From Funneliformis mosseae (lineage: Eukaryota > Glomeromycota > Glomeromycetes > Glomerales > Glomeraceae): a stretch of 16,294 nt of DNA. A model generated the notes under the pieces. It was given only the letters and a program-made list of their open reading frames with translations. It was not told the origin of the DNA and made no database searches. The stretch spans positions 1 through 16,294 of the forward strand of contig CAJVPP010002108.1 of NCBI GenBank assembly GCA_910592005.1, read 5' to 3'. A program made the position numbers and the translations under genes. This document shows positions 13,520-16,294 of this stretch, piece by piece. Position 1 is the first letter of the stretch. Each line of letters begins with the position of its first letter.

Positions 13520-14808
13520 ATATTATAAAATATTAAGAAAGTATTCTTTTAAAACTATTAGTTCACATCTTGATTTTTACATAATATTATAAGTTTATAG
13601 GGATCAGTCTTTAATACCTAAAAGAGATAAAAAGAAAAAGAAGAGCTAAGACTTTAAAAGGGAAATCAGATCAAGAAATATAAATAAAAAATTGTAATTT
13701 TAAATAAGAAAGTGAATTGATAATAATGTTTTCTATTAATAGTATAACTATGAAATATAACTATAAATAATTAAAAGTTTCATTTGATATATTGCATCTA
13801 TAGCATTTTTAAGTTTTGTTATATAAAGAGGGTTGTATAGCTTTTAAGAATTCTAATGTAAATAACTGTTCTAATAAGAATTTTATTTTTCTACAATATA
13901 TTTATGACTCTTTAAATTATATTATGATGGAAGAACTCAGTTTGGTAAATTGAAAAGTGAGATGGTAGTTAATTTTCAAGTTAATATATTTTTTGTTTTA
14001 TTTTAATGAATAAAAATCAATAAAATGTTTAGTTTATAAGCAATTTTAATAAGAGAATAAAAGGCTGTATTAATAGATATATATTTAAAAAGAAAAATAT
14101 ATTGAAAATAAAGAATATAATCAAAAGTAATAGAAATGGAAGTGGAATATAGAAAAAATTTAGCTAATTGATCAACTTTGTTATTATATGGATCATTAGA
14201 ATATGCAGTAACCTTAATTAGGGATAGTGTTATATTTTATTCTTTTAATATTTTAAAAATAATAGACCAAAAAATGTTAAAAGGGAGTTTGAGTATTAAA
14301 AAGGGATACATGAAAGCGTTTTATCTTTAGATTTTATTATAGGAGTAAATAAGTGATAAGCTATCTATATATACGTTTAAATCTAAATTATGAGTATAAA
14401 TAAAAAGAACTAAAAGCAATACAAAAATCTCTGCATAAGTGAAGTTTGACTAGTAATTAGATATTGTAATAGAAAATTCTATATTTATATTATCATGAAT
14501 TAAAATAAAGGCAGAATTAAAGTATAAAATGGGATCAGTATAATTAGGTAAAAATCTATAGGAACTATCAATATAAAATACTAAAAAACTCTTATATTTT
14601 AATTTGTCTTTAAAGGTATTGAATATCACACAGGTAATTGGTGAAGTAATAAAGTTATCTATAGTAATATAGGTAATATCAACGAAATAATTAACTAATC
14701 ATAATAAAGTCACATAGATAATATAGTATAATGATCTTCTAATTTAGAATTTTGAAAATACTGAAGATCTACGCAATTCTGCAGATCTTTCAAATATTGA
14801 TAATAATT
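13520..14808 (-). pseudogene. Decayed LINE (non-LTR) retrotransposon: RNase H and C-terminal end
   Basis: Read on the minus strand, an RNase H domain is recognisable in one frame from about 14590 to 14006. YIDSS has the first Asp (codon 14569-14567), TYAEIF the Glu (14431-14429), VYIDSLSLI the second Asp (14365-14363), and KVTAYSNDPYNNKVDQLAK the last Asp (14173-14171). The last block matches the usual KVxAHSGDxxNxxxDxLA of LINE RNase H with His changed to Tyr and Gly to Asn. Stops break the frame, for example a TAG where Trp fits after TISNY. In a shifted frame, QLFTLEFLKAIQPSLYNKT leads to CYRCNISNETF (from 13805), a remnant of the Cys/His zinc-binding end of LINE reverse transcriptases. 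KSRCELIVLKE follows near 13570. Upstream, 14808-14600 is coding-like but broken. The reverse transcriptase core is absent, consistent with 5' truncation. The element is dead. Confidence 0.8.
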
Positions 14809-15366
14809 TTAATTTTACAAATTAAATAAAGTCTAAAAATATTTAGTATTATATTTATTTTTTAATATTCTAATTTTTATTATTATTTTTATTATATTTT
14901 ATATTTTTATTATTTTACATATTTTTATTATTTTTAGTATATTTATTTTACAAATTAGTTAGTTTATATTATAGTAAATAGTTAGTTATAACAAAAGAAA
15001 TTTTGTATAAATAGATAGACTTTTTGCTTATATTGTGAATTAACTCTTTTACAAATTAATAATTGAGTTTTAATATTAATAAAGTAATTATTTAAATCTT
15101 ATATCTTTTTGTCTCTTTATGTCTTCATATAGTTTGACATGATTTTTACATATTATTTGTAATTGAGTTCATTATCTGAATTCTTTAATTTAACTATTTG
15201 TAATCTTGTCTTTCAAGTCTTTATACTTAATAGATTTATTTAAGTTTAACATGTAGATTTAGTAAAGTTAAGAGTTAGATGAATACTAATATCTTAATCA
15301 CAGTAAGTCACAAGTAGTAACCTCGAATAAAGACTTGATAATGTGACACTAGTCAAAATCAAAAAA
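14809..15366. other. Low-complexity AT tract and possible LTR-like fragment
   Basis: From 14850 to 14960 there are runs of TTATTATTTTT type. The part from about 14995 to 15290 is less simple. It has a TATA-like TATAAATAGATAGAC (15006-15020) followed about 60 bp later by AATAAAG and then a T/C-rich stretch. That order resembles a promoter plus polyadenylation signal in a retrotransposon LTR. No matching second copy, TG...CA ends or primer-binding site was found, so this reading is weak. Confidence 0.25.
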
Positions 15367-15590
15367 ATCAGACATGTGAAAATTGGCCTAAAATCAGCCT
15401 AAATCAGCTTAAAATTAGTCTAAAATTAGCAAATTATCAAAAATCAGCCTAGCCGATTGGCATACATCAGAAATCAGCCAAGAATCAACTAAAATTCGAC
15501 CTATCTTATTTATAGCCGATTAGCATACTTATAGCCGATTAGTATATATCAAAATTTGACCTATCTTATTTATAACTAATTAACGTCTGA
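15367..15590 (+). repeat. Cluster of short direct repeats
   Basis: Several related short words recur: AAATCAGCCTA or near variants (15391 onward, 15441 onward), AGCCGATTGGCATA (15451) with AGCCGATTAGCATA (15514) and AGCCGATTAGTATA (15533). There is also a 24-bp direct repeat, AAAATTCGACCTATCTTATT plus TATA at 15491 and the same with TTTGAC at 15551, spaced exactly 60 bp. The copies differ mainly by C/T and G/A. This looks like a degenerate tandem repeat next to the satellite. Confidence 0.7.
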
Positions 15591-15607
15591 TTGGAATAGT
15601 TGCACTG

Positions 15608-16205
15608 TTCCTTAGGGACGATGATATTATCGTTCTAAGGTACAATGCATTTATCGTTTCTTAGGAATGATAGTATTATCGTATCTAAGAAATGATAGTT
15701 TTATCATTCCTAAGGTACGATGGTATTATCATTCCTAAGATACAATGCATTTATCGTTCCTTAGGGATGATGGTATTATCGTTCTAAGATACAATGCATT
15801 TATCGTTCCTTAAGGACGATGGTATTATCGTTCCTAAGGTACAATGTATTTATCGTTCCTTAGGAATAATGGTATTATCGTTCCTTAGGAACGATTAAAG
15901 ATGGTTCCCATAATTATTTTCAAATTTCAATTGAGTTACAACTTAATTGCGCCATAAGAAAATTTAATTGCATCACAAGTTGCAACTCAATTGCGCCATT
16001 TTTTTTAATTGCAGTGATCATCTTTAGGAACGATGGTATTATCGTTCCTAAGGTATGATGTATTTATCATTCCTAAGATACGATGTATTTATCGTTCCTT
16101 AGGGACAATGGTATTATCATTCCTAAGATACGATGCATTTATCGTTCCTAAGGCACAATGGTTTTATCGTTCCTTAGAGACGATAATATTATCATTTATC
16201 ATTTC
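15608..16205 (+). repeat. Satellite array with a 25-bp unit
   Basis: About eighteen units of 24-25 bp lie head to tail. Each begins TTCCTTAGG or TTCCTAAGG and ends TATTATCG/A or ATTTATCG/A. Two unit types, one ending GGTATTATCG and the other GCATTTATCG, tend to alternate, which gives a partial 50-bp higher-order period. The junction CGTTCCTWAGGAACG is palindromic, so single strands could fold repeatedly. The array is broken by a 131-bp insertion (15896-16026); removing it restores one normal 25-bp unit. The plus-strand open frame across the right half is an artefact of the repeat. Confidence 0.92.
15888..16034. mobile_element. 131-bp MITE with 8-bp target duplication (hAT-like)
   Basis: The insert covers 15896-16026 and is flanked by GGAACGAT (15888-15895 and 16027-16034). 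Its ends are inverted repeats, TAAAGATGGT on the left and TAAAGATGAT on the right strand, 9 of 10 matching. Inside is a second inverted repeat, 15928-15944 with 15977-15993, 17 bp with one mismatch, and a direct repeat ATTGCGCCAT (15946 and 15991). Deleting the insert and one copy of the 8-mer gives a perfect satellite unit, which supports a real insertion rather than array drift. An 8-bp duplication is characteristic of hAT elements. It has no coding capacity. Confidence 0.8.
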
Positions 16206-16294
16206 TAAGAACCAAACTTTCAGATTTAACCGATTGCTAAAATAATATTGATTTAATGTGTACTATTTGAGTTTATTTCTGGTATATAAGAATA
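16206..16294. other. AT-rich flank after the satellite
   Basis: This is a short stretch after the last recognisable satellite unit. Nothing coding or repeated can be supported before the window ends. Confidence 0.4.

Noticed and set aside
13920..14340. Plus-strand coding remnant (for example LYGSLEYAVTLIRDSV)
   Set aside because: The minus strand of the same DNA gives clear LINE RNase H motifs; the plus-strand reading is its shadow.
15608..16205. CRISPR array
   Set aside because: The units are contiguous with no unique spacers, and the surroundings are eukaryotic with spliceosomal introns.
16033..16245. Plus-strand open frame of 70 codons with repeated FLRYD-like words
   Set aside because: It is a translation of the 25-bp satellite, where repetition keeps a frame open by chance.

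Overview
The window looks like nuclear DNA from a very AT-rich fungus with many transposons and short introns. The best guess is an arbuscular mycorrhizal (Glomeromycotina, Rhizophagus-like) genome. This rests on base composition, on a kinesin-13 gene with ten short introns, and on transposon proteins whose style I associate with that group. It is an inference from sequence style, since no marker gene is present.

Only one gene looks intact: a kinesin-13 (microtubule depolymerase) on the minus strand, 9846 to 6870. It has 11 exons that join into a 701-residue protein. Everything else is repeats and dead mobile elements.

Layout. (1) 1-3285: AT-rich DNA. On the minus strand, 2672 to 304 holds pieces of a heavily decayed coding region of unknown identity, with stops and frame changes. 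(2) 3289-5865: a DNA transposon with 26-bp terminal inverted repeats and a TAA target duplication. It carries a transposase-like pseudogene (3606-5612) with four in-frame stops and a C-terminal C2H2 zinc finger. (3) 5869-6869: a gene-free spacer. (4) 6870-9846: the kinesin-13 gene. (5) 9847-12430: extremely AT-rich DNA with a 172-bp TA-flanked MITE (10933-11104) and a small tandem duplication. (6) 12433-13118: two copies of a 146-bp repeat, exactly 540 bp apart. (7) 14808 to 13520, minus strand: the decayed 3' half of a LINE (non-LTR) retrotransposon, with an RNase H domain and a zinc-knuckle-like C terminus. (8) 14809-15600: AT-rich and short-repeat DNA. (9) 15608-16205: a 25-bp satellite array, interrupted by a 131-bp element (15896-16026) with an 8-bp target duplication typical of hAT insertions.

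A recurring theme is decay by C-to-T and G-to-A changes. It shows in the paired 146-bp repeats (about 20 of 25 differences are transitions), in the LINE (expected Trp to stop, His to Tyr, Gly to Ser/Asn) and probably in the transposase stops. This fits methylcytosine deamination or a RIP-like process acting on repeats while the kinesin gene is kept intact. I found no new defence or metabolic system. The most informative items are the split kinesin P-loop with its 11-nt exon and the nested insertion with a target duplication inside the satellite.
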